Origin: Halisarca cf. caerulea | Taxonomy: Eukaryota > Porifera > Demospongiae > Chondrillida > Halisarcidae | DNA length: 64,000 bases | Direction: 5' to 3' | Assembly: GCA_963170055.1 (NCBI GenBank) | Contig: CAUJGJ010000125.1 | Coordinates: forward strand, 2,127,401 to 2,191,400 | Part shown: piece by piece, positions 33,333 to 47,487 of the stretch | Layout: each line of letters begins with the position of its first letter | How positions within the stretch are numbered: the first letter of the stretch is position 1 | Made by a program: the position numbers and the translations under genes | The notes under the pieces: model-generated | Seen by the model: only the letters and a program-made list of their open reading frames with translations | What the model was told of the DNA's origin: nothing | Databases searched by the model: none

Positions 33333-36300
33333 TTAGCTCCATTTGACATTTGAAACTGCAGGCCTTGAGGGTGTTGTGAAGTTCCCTTTTCCTTGCACAA
33401 ATAGGTCTAATTCTGAAGGTCGAGGGGACTCCAAAGTGGTGACGGTTGTCGATGCATCTGCCTTGTAAGAGCTCAGGTAATTGTCCATGTCACTGTTGGC
33501 ATCTTCACTTGGTGTCCTAGACATCTGCGTCTTGCGGCGATCACCATCAACAGTAGCTCTCAGTGTAGTTGCATTCTGTAGATCATGCAACAAACTAAAC
33601 ATAAGCATGTATACAAAATATAGGTATGATTGTCAGCATGATGGGAGGTTGTCAATGTGTATGTACAATGGGGTACATAACAATGTGCATTGCAGACAGA
33701 GAGAGTGACTGCCTGAATAAGTACAGAAAATTTTTTACTGACATTCTGGTAATAAAACGCACATGAACAGTAGACAAATCAAGGGAGATTAAGGTTTCAA
33801 GACTGCATGCATGTACAATACCTCATTTTCATCTTTAACATAGTTAGGGTCCCACCAAGGCATTTGTACATTCTGTCCCAATAGCTCATCGTCTTCATGT
33901 AAAAGCTTGTTGATGTCTACATAGTGTGTTGTGGAAGACAAGATGAGATGTTAAACAGTGTGTGATGATGGGTATGCGAGTGCTCGTACACACCAGAGTA
34001 GTTGCGGGGCTGTAGAGGGATGGTGTCCTGGCCAATAGGTTTGCGTCTCATACCCCAGTTGTCATTTTCAGCTTGATTACCTTCTCTGTAAGAAAAAAAG
34101 TAGTGTGAACATCGAACTAGACTGGGATTGGGAACATGTTATGCAATACTCACTCTTTGGGTTTTTTTCTTCGACGACATACAAACAATAGCACTACAAT
34201 ACCACATCCCATGATTACTACAACTAAAACAACAGCTATGATGATAGTGATTATCAGCTGGAAATTATCAGCAGGTGCTTGAGTAGTATCTGGAGGTTGA
34301 GTGGGTGCATCCGTGGTAGTGGAATTTCCAAGAGCAATTCTGAATTGAAGCAAGGCATTAATCTACACAAAGAAATGTTGTTTTCATTATTTATGGTGAT
34401 AAAAAATACATACCACAAATGAAAATGTCAATACATACCGTATCCAATCTGTTCATGATGATTGTGCTGCTACTGTTGCTATTCTCAAATATGTAGTCAT
34501 ACACAGGGGTACCAGTTACTCGCCCAGGAGGTTCGCCGTTACCTTGGTAGAACACACCACTGATCAACAGGCTGAAGGTAATCAGAGGGAATAACAAAGA
34601 ACAGTGTGTGGACAAACACAAAGTCAATACACTGTGTGGTGCAACCAAGACCCCCCCCCCACTCTTCATTTGCATTTGAGAGAATTAAATGAAGAGAGTT
34701 CAAAAGCTTCTAGAGATGCATCCCAAAGAAAATTGCCTATCTATATTATTCTCTGATGCTAGGATAAATATATATCCTTAGAATGACAGTACATTGTGAT
34801 CACCATTTCATTGCTGTATAGATGCCATGGATTTTTTAGATGCTTGCAGCCATTTTGGGATGACTATTCATTTATACAAATTACAAACATACAATTGATA
34901 TTGCTTAAGTTCAAAGTACTGAAGATTCAAGGAAAATCAGCTTTACCATTGCCGAGAAATAGCCCTTGCAAAAACGACTTGGGAAAAAAAAATTCCAAAC
35001 CCTGGGAGTATACAATTATGTTGGGCATGCATGATGACACAATTCTCAATAGGACAGCAGCCCGATGTCATATGTTCATGCATTGGATGGACATATTAAA
35101 CTGATACATATGAAAATGAGCACAAATGTCAATGATCTCAACTGATGGAATCTTTTTAAGTACAAAAACAGACATAAAAGGGAATGTGTATACATGTAAA
35201 TGGGTGCACACTATTTACAGTAGCCCATGTTGTCAAAGCCTTTCAGGTATCATTATTCAAATATAGATTGAAGAACAAGACTAGGGTAGGAAGGGGTCTT
35301 AAGGTAGCAGTATTGGCTAAGGGGGGGGGGGGGGGGGGGGTAAAAAGTAATTTTCAAAGTCATGTATCTGCAGCATGAAATGTACTATGCAAGGCTAACT
35401 TCTCATGCAAGTGGGCATACAGTGCACCAATTCTGTGACACACTAATTAAGTCCTTCCACCTTATAGTTGTAGAAATTCTTTGACATGCTAGAATGATTT
35501 GGAAAAGTTTTATCTTCGGACAGATAACGCATGTCACAATTTTCATCAACAATTATTCAATTGTACAACGTTTCGCCCACTTGGACTTCTTCAGGTACAC
35601 ACACTAAAAAACCAAAAAAAAATAAAAACTGATTAAACAATGTAAGTGAGTAAGTGAGTGGATGGAAAAAAATTAACCAATGGGATCAAAGCATGCATGA
35701 TGCCTGTCCAATCAGGGGATTTCACACCTGACTCAGGGCTAACCCTGAGTCAAGGTTGTAGTTATCCTTGCTCCTGATGTACAGGCTCTCCTTGATCCTC
35801 CTCTTCTTCCAGTGCTGCTCCCTGTTAATGATTCTGGCATTCTCCCAGTCAATACTGTGACTCTCTTTCACACTGTGTGCAGCATTGGCGTTCTTCATGT
35901 CTTCATTCTTCACTGCACGTCTATGCTCCTTCATCCTCACTGTGAATGGTCTACCAGTCTCTCCAATGTATGACTTCTCACAGTCACCACAGGGGATCTG
36001 GTAGACAATTCCTTTGTCCGCATTTCTGTGTTTACCTTTCACGTAGGTAAGTACCGTTTGCAAGGTTGCCATATGTCTGAACACAGATCTTGCTCCTTTC
36101 CGTGTGTAAATTCTTGCCAGTCTCTCTGACAGTCCTCTGATGTATGGTAGTACGTAGAGTGGTGTTTTTCTTCCATCTTCTCCCTCATTCTCCCTGTCCT
36201 CTCTGATGTTGTGTAATTGTTGCTCTCTGTAGACCCCTTTCAATTACTTCCTCTGGATAACCATTCTTTTGAAAAACTGCTTGCAAGTGTTTCCTCTCTT

Positions 36301-39300
36301 CTTCCAGTTCCTCAGTGGCCATGCAAATCTTTAGTGCTCTTTTCATCAAACATTGTATGACTCCATACTTTATCCTGGGGTGATGGTCAGAGGTGTAGTG
36401 GATATAACGGTCAGTATGTGTCTTCTTCCGATAGACTGAGGTGATCAGTCTACAATCATCCTTCTTTACTAAAACATCCAAAAATGGCAGTTGACTCTCC
36501 TCCTCCATTGTGAATTGGATGCTGGGTCTCAAGGAATTCAGGTGCTGGTGAAACACACTCAATTCATCCATGTTCCCACTCTAGATCACAAAGGTGTCAT
36601 CCACATAACGTAGCCACATCTTGGGTTCTACTTCAGCTGTCTGCAGGGCCATCTCCTTGAAATACTCCATGTATGTATATGTTCGCAACGATCGGGGAAA
36701 ATGGGTTGCCCATGGCTGCACCATCAGTCTGTTCATAATACTCATCATTCCACATGAAGTAGGTTGAGGTGAGGCATATTCTGAGTAGGTGTTTAATCAT
36801 GGGGATTGACAATGTTGTGTCTGATGGGTCATTACATGATTCCAGTCTTCGGCCAATCACTTCCAGAGCTTCTTTAATTGGTACCTTGGTAAACAGAGAT
36901 TTCACATCCAAACTAACCAACCTGTCATCGCTACTCATCGAAAAATCTTGAATCTTCTGGACGAAATCCCCTGAATCCCTGACAAAGGACAAAGTCTTCC
37001 CGTCAGGGGAGAGATGACCCGTGCCAGGCTTTTTGCAACTTTGTACGTAGGGGATCTAATACATGAGACTATGGGTTGCATGGGTGTATTCTCCTTGTGA
37101 ATCTTCGGTAGACCGTACAGCTGTGGTGCGACACTATGGGGGGTACGTAACTGGTCATACACAATCTTATTAATCTCACCCGATTGGAAAAGGTGTCTAA
37201 GTTCGTCATTCACAGATTTCTCCACTCTTGCTGTAGGGTCAGCAACAACTTTCCTGCATTCACCTGCAAGACTTCTTGCATCTTTTCTTTGTAGTCACTT
37301 TGCTCATCACAACAGTCACATTTCCTTTGTCTTCAGGTAAAATCACTATGGAATCATCATATCTCAGGCCTGCTCTCATATCTCTGTTCAGATCTGACTT
37401 GGGAACCTTGGTTCTCTCTAGGCATCTCTTTGTTTGTACTCTGAACTCTTCTGCTTCCTTTTGTGGTAACTGTGTGGCTTTATCTTCAAGTGCTGTGATG
37501 ACGTCAACAACCGGAAGTGATCTTGGGGTAACCGAAAAATTGAGACAAGAGCCAGCACGCTCGTCTCTTCAGGTGACAGAGGACGTTTGCTGAGGTTCCT
37601 TATGGTTTTCTCGGCATCCAGCCCTCCGTTTGTCGTCAGGGATGAGCAGTTTCTAGCTTCCTGTAGTCGTCTAAACTTTTCTTGTTGTATGGTCTTGGTG
37701 TCTTCAAAAATCTTCTTGCTGCAGTTGTCGACCCTGCAGTTCCATTATAACTTTGTAGCCTTCCTCATCCACCTGTTCCCGAATCTCTTCTCTTGTCTTC
37801 TGTGAATTAGTGGTAAGATATCTCTTCGTCCCTACTGTGTTGCGTATTCTCTCGTTTAATAATGCGTGTTCAGCTCGTTGCTTGATTCTGTTGGCCGCGT
37901 GCGATCTTACTGGGAAATTGAGGCAAAGTCCTTTCAGGATGATGTCATTCTTTCGGCATCTCAACATGTAGGTTAGATGGTTCTTCGTCCTACTCAGCTT
38001 CTCTTCATTCCTTCTTAGCGTGTAACTGATACGTGTTACGGCTGGTCCTTCCACCTTCATTTGGTTAAGTTATAACACTCCAAATTTCAAGAAGGAATTA
38101 TACAAGTGGTCATAAACATTGAAATAACTTTATTTCTACAAGGCTGACAAAGATGAAACTTTCCTGGGTTATTCTGTGATAAATAAGGAAGATCTGGACG
38201 AGAAGAATAATGTATTGCATGTTCTATTTGAGTATCAGGCATAGGTAACTTCGAACGACCACCTGCTATACAGGATAAGAGCCTACCACCTTGAACTCCC
38301 ATCCAGACCTTCAGTTTGCTTTCAGATACTGACGCCCGCGAGTTTAGCCGTTTCGGGGAAACACCGCTATGGTTATTCTTGCTAGAAGATGGCACTTTCC
38401 ACGATGAATTGTAGTGACTTGAAAAAAGCGCTCGTATACCTGTAGTTGATATCAAAAAAAGAAGCTTAGAGTCCAAAGAAATCGTTTTGTGAGCCAATTC
38501 TGAAAGGACGACAAAAACCAAGCGATTTTCTATCCTTCGAATTTATCCACAACATCGCAACGCCTTGGTTGTTTGGCGACAAATATGAATAAATAACATA
38601 CCGCTGCGACAGATCGGTGGATACATTACGATAAAACGTTTATTTCATGCTCAGAAATGCCTCGTATAGCGAGAGAATTTCCGATTCTGTGATAAAAAGG
38701 ATTTCACGCCCTATTATGCTTCCCAGTAATGCTGATTGCCTCATTAGCAAATCCACAGAATATTACTTGAGGTGTGAAATTCCAAATATAAACAAAACTT
38801 TTTGCTGTATTGTTGGCTTTGTTGTGTGCATTTCATGAAATTAAACAGCATAAATCATGTACCCAGTCGTTCCTTCAACATATCCTTGAACATTAGAAAA
38901 TTCTGAGTATGTCACTTTAGCCAATACTGCTACCTTAAGAGTTTAGCAATAATAATAATAATAATAATAATTTCTTATTTTGACTGGGTGGCCATTAGCC
39001 TGAGGCTACTACTAAGGCCCCCAGTATCCCATACACTCGCTCACACACACAAACAAATTAAATCGAATTCAAATTGTTTGGTGGCTGTAGTAGGTCATCT
39101 TCTCAGCTGTCCCAGGTTGGTGGCAGGGAGGTTCAGAGAAAAAAAACTCCAAATGGCACACAGGTGGAGTGGTGCCTTCTGTCCAATGCTTGACTGACTT
39201 CAGAGCTAACCTACTGAGCCACCAGCACCCCCTTAATAGATCACATGCAGCCCATGTGATCCCATAACATTTCTACAATTCTGCTGATTTGGAATAAAGC

Positions 39301-42300
39301 ACAGACTTTTACAAAATAGCACCAAAAGTTTCACCAAATGATCTACACTATACAATGCATTACCTTATTCTCGTTACCCCCTTACATAATTATTGCTGTA
39401 GCAGTTAAAGTAATAAAAGCAAATCCCCTTGCATTAATAAACTTTCACTTTTCTCAAATATTAGATGAGAATCAGCAGAATAAGATATTTTGAAAACACA
39501 CATATTCTTACAGTTTAAAAAAGATGCTATTGGTATTGATCAGCGTATTTCTGTTTGAAAAGGGACATGTTTCGGCATTGCTTATTGCTATACTAAAGTG
39601 TGTGGACACATTGCACTATATTTTTCTTTGCACAATCCACTAAATTCATATATGCACAAAGGAGGCTGTGTGCCCTGGGTGGATGCACTGGGTGTATATC
39701 CTTGCTTTCCTGAGAATCCTTTGCCACTGAATTCTATGGAGCCCCATTTATCGACCATTTTACAAGGGAGCACAGAAGCTGCCTAGCTATTTTCATACTT
39801 TAAAAGAAGCATTCATCAGGATTTTGTCATACATTATGAGCACTGTAAAATTCTTCACACTGACAAGTTTTCAGAAATCAAAAGCAAAGTATGGGATAGA
39901 AAAATTTACAAATAAATCCTGTGAGTTTCGTCAGTACATATGTATAATATTTTGGGTGTCCATTGCAGTAGCCTCTGCTAAAGGCTCCCTATGGGTAAAA
40001 ATGACGTTACCTGCATGGTACTGTGTCAATCTATACATCCCTTCACCATTGTAAATAGTACATACTATGCACCCTTTTCCAATAAGCACCACATGCACCA
40101 GCTTACTTGTCTTGATCAATATCTTCGCCATTATAGAAGTGAAACTGAAGGCCTGCAGCTGCATTTTCAAGAGCTTCCTTTACTTCAACTGCCTCTCGAC
40201 TCCTAAGAAAAGCTCTGACACTTAGCTTTGAGGGTATTTTGAGCTGAAACAGTGCATCAGTAGGGAAGATCACAAGATACAGGTTGGCTGAATCCATGCC
40301 AGATTTCAAATCAATTATATTAAAAGTCTCCATCATAAAACTCCCTGTTGTAACACCTGCTTCGAAGTTGATTCCAATACTTATCTGTATTTCCATATTA
40401 TCCTCACGTCCATCTAAAAAAGGAGGTGTTATGATTCGTGAGATACTGTCGCCATTATCTTCATCAGAGTACCCAGCAGTTAGAATTACAGTGTTAACTC
40501 CATCTCCCTTTGTTGTACTGGCTTTAGCAAAAGCAATGTAAGAGTCAGAATCAAGAATGGGAGGATCATTGACATCTGAAACTTCTATTCTAAATGCTTG
40601 GGTACTGCTTTGCGGTGGAGTACCCTGATCTGTTGCAGTGACAGTGAATTCATAGTGGTCCTCCATCTCGAAGTTGAGGGACATACCAAGAATTATGGTG
40701 GTGTGTTGGAGTAATACAATAGAAGAGCCAAAAATGGCCAGAGTAACCACTGCATTAGGTCCTATATCTGCATCTGACACATTGACAAAGGCAATAGGAA
40801 TGTTGGGGCTATTATTCTCCTGTATTGTTATCATAGAAACATTCGGTACAATACTGGGAAAATTGTCATTCACATCCACTACAGCAATCTCCGCAGAAGT
40901 AAAAGCAGTTCCAGTGGCACTTTCTGCCGATACATTAAGTTGTACTGAGGAAAATTCTTCACGATCAAGTGTTATTGAGGATGATGCAAGACACACTTTT
41001 GCTCCAACCACTAAATCACTGTTACTATCCCTGACAATATCAAGCATAACATCTCCATCTGCCACATTCGGATTGATTCCCTCTATCCTGAAAGTAATAT
41101 CCCTAGCTCTAGACACTTCCAAGATTTCTAGTAGATAATCATTGGTACAGGTGACACCATGTATCTTTGTGTTCTCCGTGATATTGAAATTGTGGGTACT
41201 TTGAACAAATGTTAAGCTTCTCGGTACTATTTTTATTACTACTTTGACTGTTGATGTCACATGGTACTCACTGTCATCAGTGGCCCTCACAGTCAGGGTA
41301 ACATTCTGGTCAGCAGTAAACTTCTCTTCTCTCCTCTTGTAAATAACACCAGATACATTACCTATGGAAAAGTCGGAAAAAGTAAACATCCCTTCTGGAG
41401 TTCCAGTCACATCAATAATTTCAAACTCCACTCTGTCTTGATCAGGATCTCGTGCCATGATGCTGATAATTTCGCTCCCCGAGCTAATATTCGGGGCAAT
41501 ACGAACAGGATACTCTGACACATTCATACCAGCACCATTGATAAATGTTGGTGGAGTATCTGGTTGGTCAGCAACATGTATCGTTATAGTTCCAGTGTTA
41601 GTTTGACTAGGCAATCCATTGTCAGTCATTTCAATTAGCACTTCATAATTTTCTTGCAATTCAAAGTCAAGCTCATGTAGAAGAACTAATGCATTTCCTT
41701 GTAATTCAAATACATCGTTGTAGTTACCAAGCCGTGAAGACACAACAGCATTTGCTCCCTCATCCTTATCATTTGTAATGATGTTAAATATTGTCTGATT
41801 AGCACAACAGCGTTCCTGTATACTGTAATACAAAGGAGCAATCAGTTGTGGGGAGTTGTCATTTGCATCCAAAATATTCACTGTCAATACACCAGTGTCA
41901 ATGTGTTCGGAGTCATTTACCGCAATGACAAGATCAAAAGATGTGTAACCTTCATCTCTGTCTGCACCAAGGTAAAGAATACCATTGGGCATGTTGGGGC
42001 TGAACAGAAAAGGAAAATTTCCGTTTAAAATAGAGTAAGTAAAGGATGCTTGTTCATCCGGATCATAAACATTCAAATAGAATATTGGTACAGAAATACT
42101 AATATTATCTTCACGAATACTTATTGTCTGTGGGAGATTGGTGATATTTGGACCATTGTCATTGTCATCTTCAATGGTGACCACTACTGAACAATTTACA
42201 GTCACCGTGCTGGAGTTTGAGATTAGACTTGTTGCAGTAACCACAAAACTGTACACTCTTTGAGTAGATTCATAGTCCAAAGAATCTGTTGTATACAAAA

Positions 42301-45300
42301 TGCCATTGTTGTTAACTGCAAATACATCGGAATCATCGGTGAAAGACAAAGCTCCCTCATCTATTAGTGCTGCATTACTAGCAGATACTGTTATGTTACC
42401 TACATAGTGACCTCCTGACATTCTCTCAGAAACAGTAAAGGCAAAGGTATTGCGTTCACATGTTAATTCATCTGGTTCAAAGATGGCATTGATAATTACC
42501 GTTACTTGATTAGTTCTCAAGATACCATCCTGCCGATTACTAGCCACCACCAAAAATGAAATCACTCCAGGCAACAGTGGACGGGTAGCAGTGATGAGTC
42601 CCTTATCACTTATTCTAAATGAAACCGGAGGAGAAGCTTCGATGCTATATGTCACATCACTTACAAGATCATTGTCTGTTGTAGTCACCTGAAGGGATTC
42701 AGGAGCTAAGGGCACACGTGCAGAGAAACTAGCAACATAGATGTCTTCACCAAAGATTGGATCATGATCATTTATATCAAGAATGAAAACTTGAACAGCA
42801 ACAGTTGCATTCACCTCTTCTGAAAGGTCTACTGAGACCACTAGCTGGTAAACATCCTTTTGCTCTCTGTCAAAAGAGTTTAGAGCAATTAATTCACCAC
42901 TATTCTCACCAATTAAAAAGGAATCTGAATAATTTCCCTCAATCAGTGAGTATCGAAGAAGATTAAGAAGACTGTGTGGTACATTAGATGTCTTGATACT
43001 TCCTATTGATGTACCAATAGGAGAGTTTTCAGCAACAGAAAAATTTCTACTGTTGTCATCAAAAATTAACATGTTTGGTATAGCTGGAGAAACAAGGATA
43101 TCCACACGGACATCCGTAGATTGTACTGGTGTTCCTGCATCTCTGGCAGTAACTATTAAGACATATCGACCCTCTGAAGGACAAGTAGTTGGTGATATTA
43201 TCCCATTTGTTGTGTTAATTGTGAAATTACCACTACCAGAGAGGGAATAAATGATGTGCTCATTTATTCCATGATCACGATCAATTGCAGATACATTGAA
43301 ATTATTGGAAGAGCTGTCCACAGTGGATGAGCAGGTCAGCTCAAACACATAATGTGACTGCAAAAACTGGGGAGCATTGTTGTTAACATCTGTAATGTTG
43401 ATGTAGACATCTGCTGTCTGGTTGTGCTGGCCGGCTTCTACTTGAACACGAATGTGAAACATTCGAGGGACATTATTATTGTCTAGATAACGTAAGGTAG
43501 AAATTTCTCCGGTTGCTCCATCAATAATAAAATAATTTGAAGGAATTTGACTCAAAATTGTGTACATGGGTTCTTCCTGGACATAGTCAGGTAGCATACG
43601 TCCCACACTACCAACAAATGAACCTATTGTAGCATTCTCATCAACTGTGAACTGGAAACTGCTTTTAGGAAAAGTGGCAGTTTTGGAAGGATCCTCATTG
43701 ACAGTGATAACAACAAGAGCTGTGGAGGACATTGTGGGATTTCCACCGTCAGTTGCAGTAACAATTAGCAAATAGTGGCCAAGAGGCAGTGGTGCCACAG
43801 CAGGATACACCCTACCTGATGTGTTGTCAATGCTAAATAGAGTAGTGTTATCCAAAGAGAAATGAATGAATCCATTCATATTTGCATCTGGATCTGAAGC
43901 ATTGACTAAGAGGATGGTACTAGAGAGGCCACTGAGGTCAGTTGCTATCCCATGAAACACATTAGATTGAAAAGTGGGAGGATTATCATTTCTATCCAGA
44001 ACATTGATGGTAATGTTGGAGCGTGTTGTGGAACCAGATATTTCTGCAAGTGCTGCCAATTGTATCACAGGTTGTCTTTCTCTGTCAATTAGTCTCAGCA
44101 CAGTAAGATTCCATGTGTCTTTATCAAATTGCACAAATTCCCCACCCCCTGTTACTGTTACATTCACATGAGTACGGTTTAAGCGGGTACCATTTTCAGT
44201 ATTGGATGATATGCGAGTATACAAGAATACATCTAATGGCAAAGGAACCACCAATCCAAGCTTTGAGTTTTCTGTAATGTTAATACTATATTCTTCCTCT
44301 GAGAATTGTATCCATTCTTTAGGAACCTCTTCAACAAATATCGTAATGTTTAAGCTGTCTGATGTTACAACATCATAGGCAGTCTGATATTCCATATTAA
44401 TACAGTTCACAGTCAAATGATATTCAGGGTCGTGAGAGCCATCCAAGGAGATAAGCAGCACCAAATCTTGGCCATTAAGTTTGAAATTTCCACTTTCATC
44501 ATTTATGGTAGCAACTAAGTTACTATCTAGTGTATCTTCAGCAGTACAGCGAATAACCAAGATGGTGCTGTTTACTTGGGCTGTTTCTTTGATTGTAATG
44601 TTTGCACTGGAGACATTAATATTTGGTGTAGGTACAGTAAATACTCCAAATGTGACGTCTTGAGAATTAGATGTATATGTACCATCATTAGCAACCACTG
44701 AAATAGTCAGATTCCCTGTGGGTAGCTTCTTAGTTGCAGTAATATTCCCGCTCATCGAATCCACAGAAAAGTATGAATAATTGCTTCTGTTTTGTATGGT
44801 GTACATCAAATTCACAACAACATCACTATCAGAGGCACTGACTGTGTGGATAACCGTTTCCAGATCAATTTGTTCAGGTAGTTCAATAAATACCGTAGCA
44901 GGTTCGATGGTGGGGATAGCATCATTGATAGCTGCAATAGTAGATGAAACAAAATGAGATAACTTGGAGTTGAATTATGGCATGGACAACTATTAGTAGT
45001 GCATAATATTACCCGACAGCTCTACGTATGTCATAATATGTACGTACGTACAGTATATACTGTATAAGATCTATGATCAATTGCGTTTCATTCTATTTGT
45101 ACAGTAGGTCTGCACATACTGCACTGGAGCAATTTTCATGCAAAATGTTATGAATCGTAATAAGTCTCCAGAATAAATCCTAAATACAAGATAAACTCCT
45201 TGAGAATGTTACAACACATACAGTGAAACCTCACTAATCTGGCCAGATTGGGAACAAGAAATTTGGCCAGATTAGTGAGGTGGCCGAAATAGGCAGGTCC

Positions 45301-47348
45301 AATCCAATATATTGGTGACTTTTGGGACCAAACAGTATGGCCACTTTAGACAGTGCGGCCAGTTTACAGAGGGTTGGATATAGAGAGGCTTCACATTATA
45401 TTATTAGAAAAAAATTATGCACATTACACTTAATGATAGAGGGAAATCCCTTGCATAATTTGCATAAAAATTCCCATTTGTAGCTTTATGGCAGAATATC
45501 AATGGTACACACACATACACTAGATACATATATATATATATATATATATAACATGAAGGTACAAATTTATAAGTGAACCTTAATTTATGCCAAAATGCAA
45601 GGGATTTCCCCTCGCATCAACAGTAATTTTATAAAACATTACCATCTGTAGTGGCATTTGCAATAAACTATTCTATCCTATTCCTTAGTAGGGAAGTGGA
45701 TAAATTAAGTTTGCACAGTAGATTTTGAATGCTGTTTTTTTTGCAAAATTACATAATATTGTCACAGTTTGTAGTTGTATGTACGTATGTACATAGCCTC
45801 ATGAACCAGACCTACTCGCTGTGTGTGGGCATAAGTACTAATCTTCACCAGGCATGCTTTTGGGAGTTTTGCAGATACCTTAAGCGTACACCAGCCATGC
45901 AAATTTATTCCCGAATGTTTGGCTAGGTACGTACATACACAATCTAACATGTACACATAAACATGTAGTAGGGATTGGTACGTATATTACAATCAAGTTA
46001 TGGAATCACAAAATATACATCCAGAAAACATAGCAGCATTACTGTATAAATATAGGGTGGCAATGGTCGCAGAACACTTGCTCTTTAGCTTGAAAGCAAA
46101 TTGCGAATGCTACCACATGTGTAAAGGATGCTCATAGCCTGCTGCTCATATCAGCAACCTTAACATTTGTATATTCCCTAGGTTCCCTCGCTTTATCTGC
46201 AATTTCATCCAGAATGGATGTGTGCAGATAAGTGAGGCCTGAATGTATAACCCTATTCCAGTCTTGGCCTTGGCCTATGTATATAGCCCTGTGTCAGTTT
46301 ACAGCTTATCCGTGTTCCGAGTGTTTTGGAGGATGAATTTTAGAGAATGCCTTTTATATGTTTCTTAATTAGTACCCAGGGGCGGATCCGGGAATCTGTA
46401 AAGGGGGTGCTGGCCGGAAAAAAAGTGGACCTGTAGGGGGTTGGGGGGCATCCTCCCATGGAAAATTTTTGAAAGTCAAGCATAATTTACTACATTCTGG
46501 GCAAGTTACAATGCAAAATTATTATAGTGACAAAATTCATTACAGCAACTATGAAATGTAGCTGCTGTACAAGCAGTAGTAAGAGAAGCACGCGCAGCTA
46601 GTGGGAAAAGCAATGACCTGGAGTGACTATACTGAATGAGCATTATGGGAAATAGCGTAAGCTACTTGTAAAGGATGAAGTACTAACAATTTTAGTTAAC
46701 TCAGCACACACAAAATTTTAGTCAAAGGGGTTGACCAAGTATGACCTGCTTGCCAGATGGCTCGCTAAAAGAAGTCCATGATATTATCAGGCCTCTTAGC
46801 CTTCAATCTGGTAGCCTGGGACATTATATATCTAAGAATAATAGCAGAAATAAGACAGGCTTTAGACTTAGTTCAAAAATTCAGTTGTGTTCACTCAGAC
46901 TCAGCTAATCACAAAGGTGATAGATTATGTGGTTAGCTGATCAACAGAACTTGATCCTTGAACTTGGGCGTTATTTAGAGTAGGGTAAACTGGGGCTGGG
47001 AAGGGAGTAGAAGACTTGTTTTTAGGTCTTCTATAGCTAAAGCCCAAAACGTTTTGACAACTTCTCTAGCCCTTGTCAAGGCTGATAAATGTTAGCTCTG
47101 GTGCTGCTGGTACCATGAAAACAGTGGACAGAGAATAAGGAAAGGAGATTTTCAAACAATAGCAAATCATGATGTGAATATTACTGTACACATTTTTTTG
47201 CCCCTTTGGAGAGAGGGGGTGCTTCGGCACCCAAAGCACCCCCCCCCCCCTAAATTTGCCCCTGGTACCAGACTGGGAAAATTCTGTACTGTTCCAGGAC
47301 TGAATAATAAATACAGAATTCATAAAAGAGAAGACGTACCCAGACACA

Positions 47349-47411
<63 letters not shown>

Positions 47412-47422
47412 TCACTCACTCA

Positions 47423-47487
<65 letters not shown>

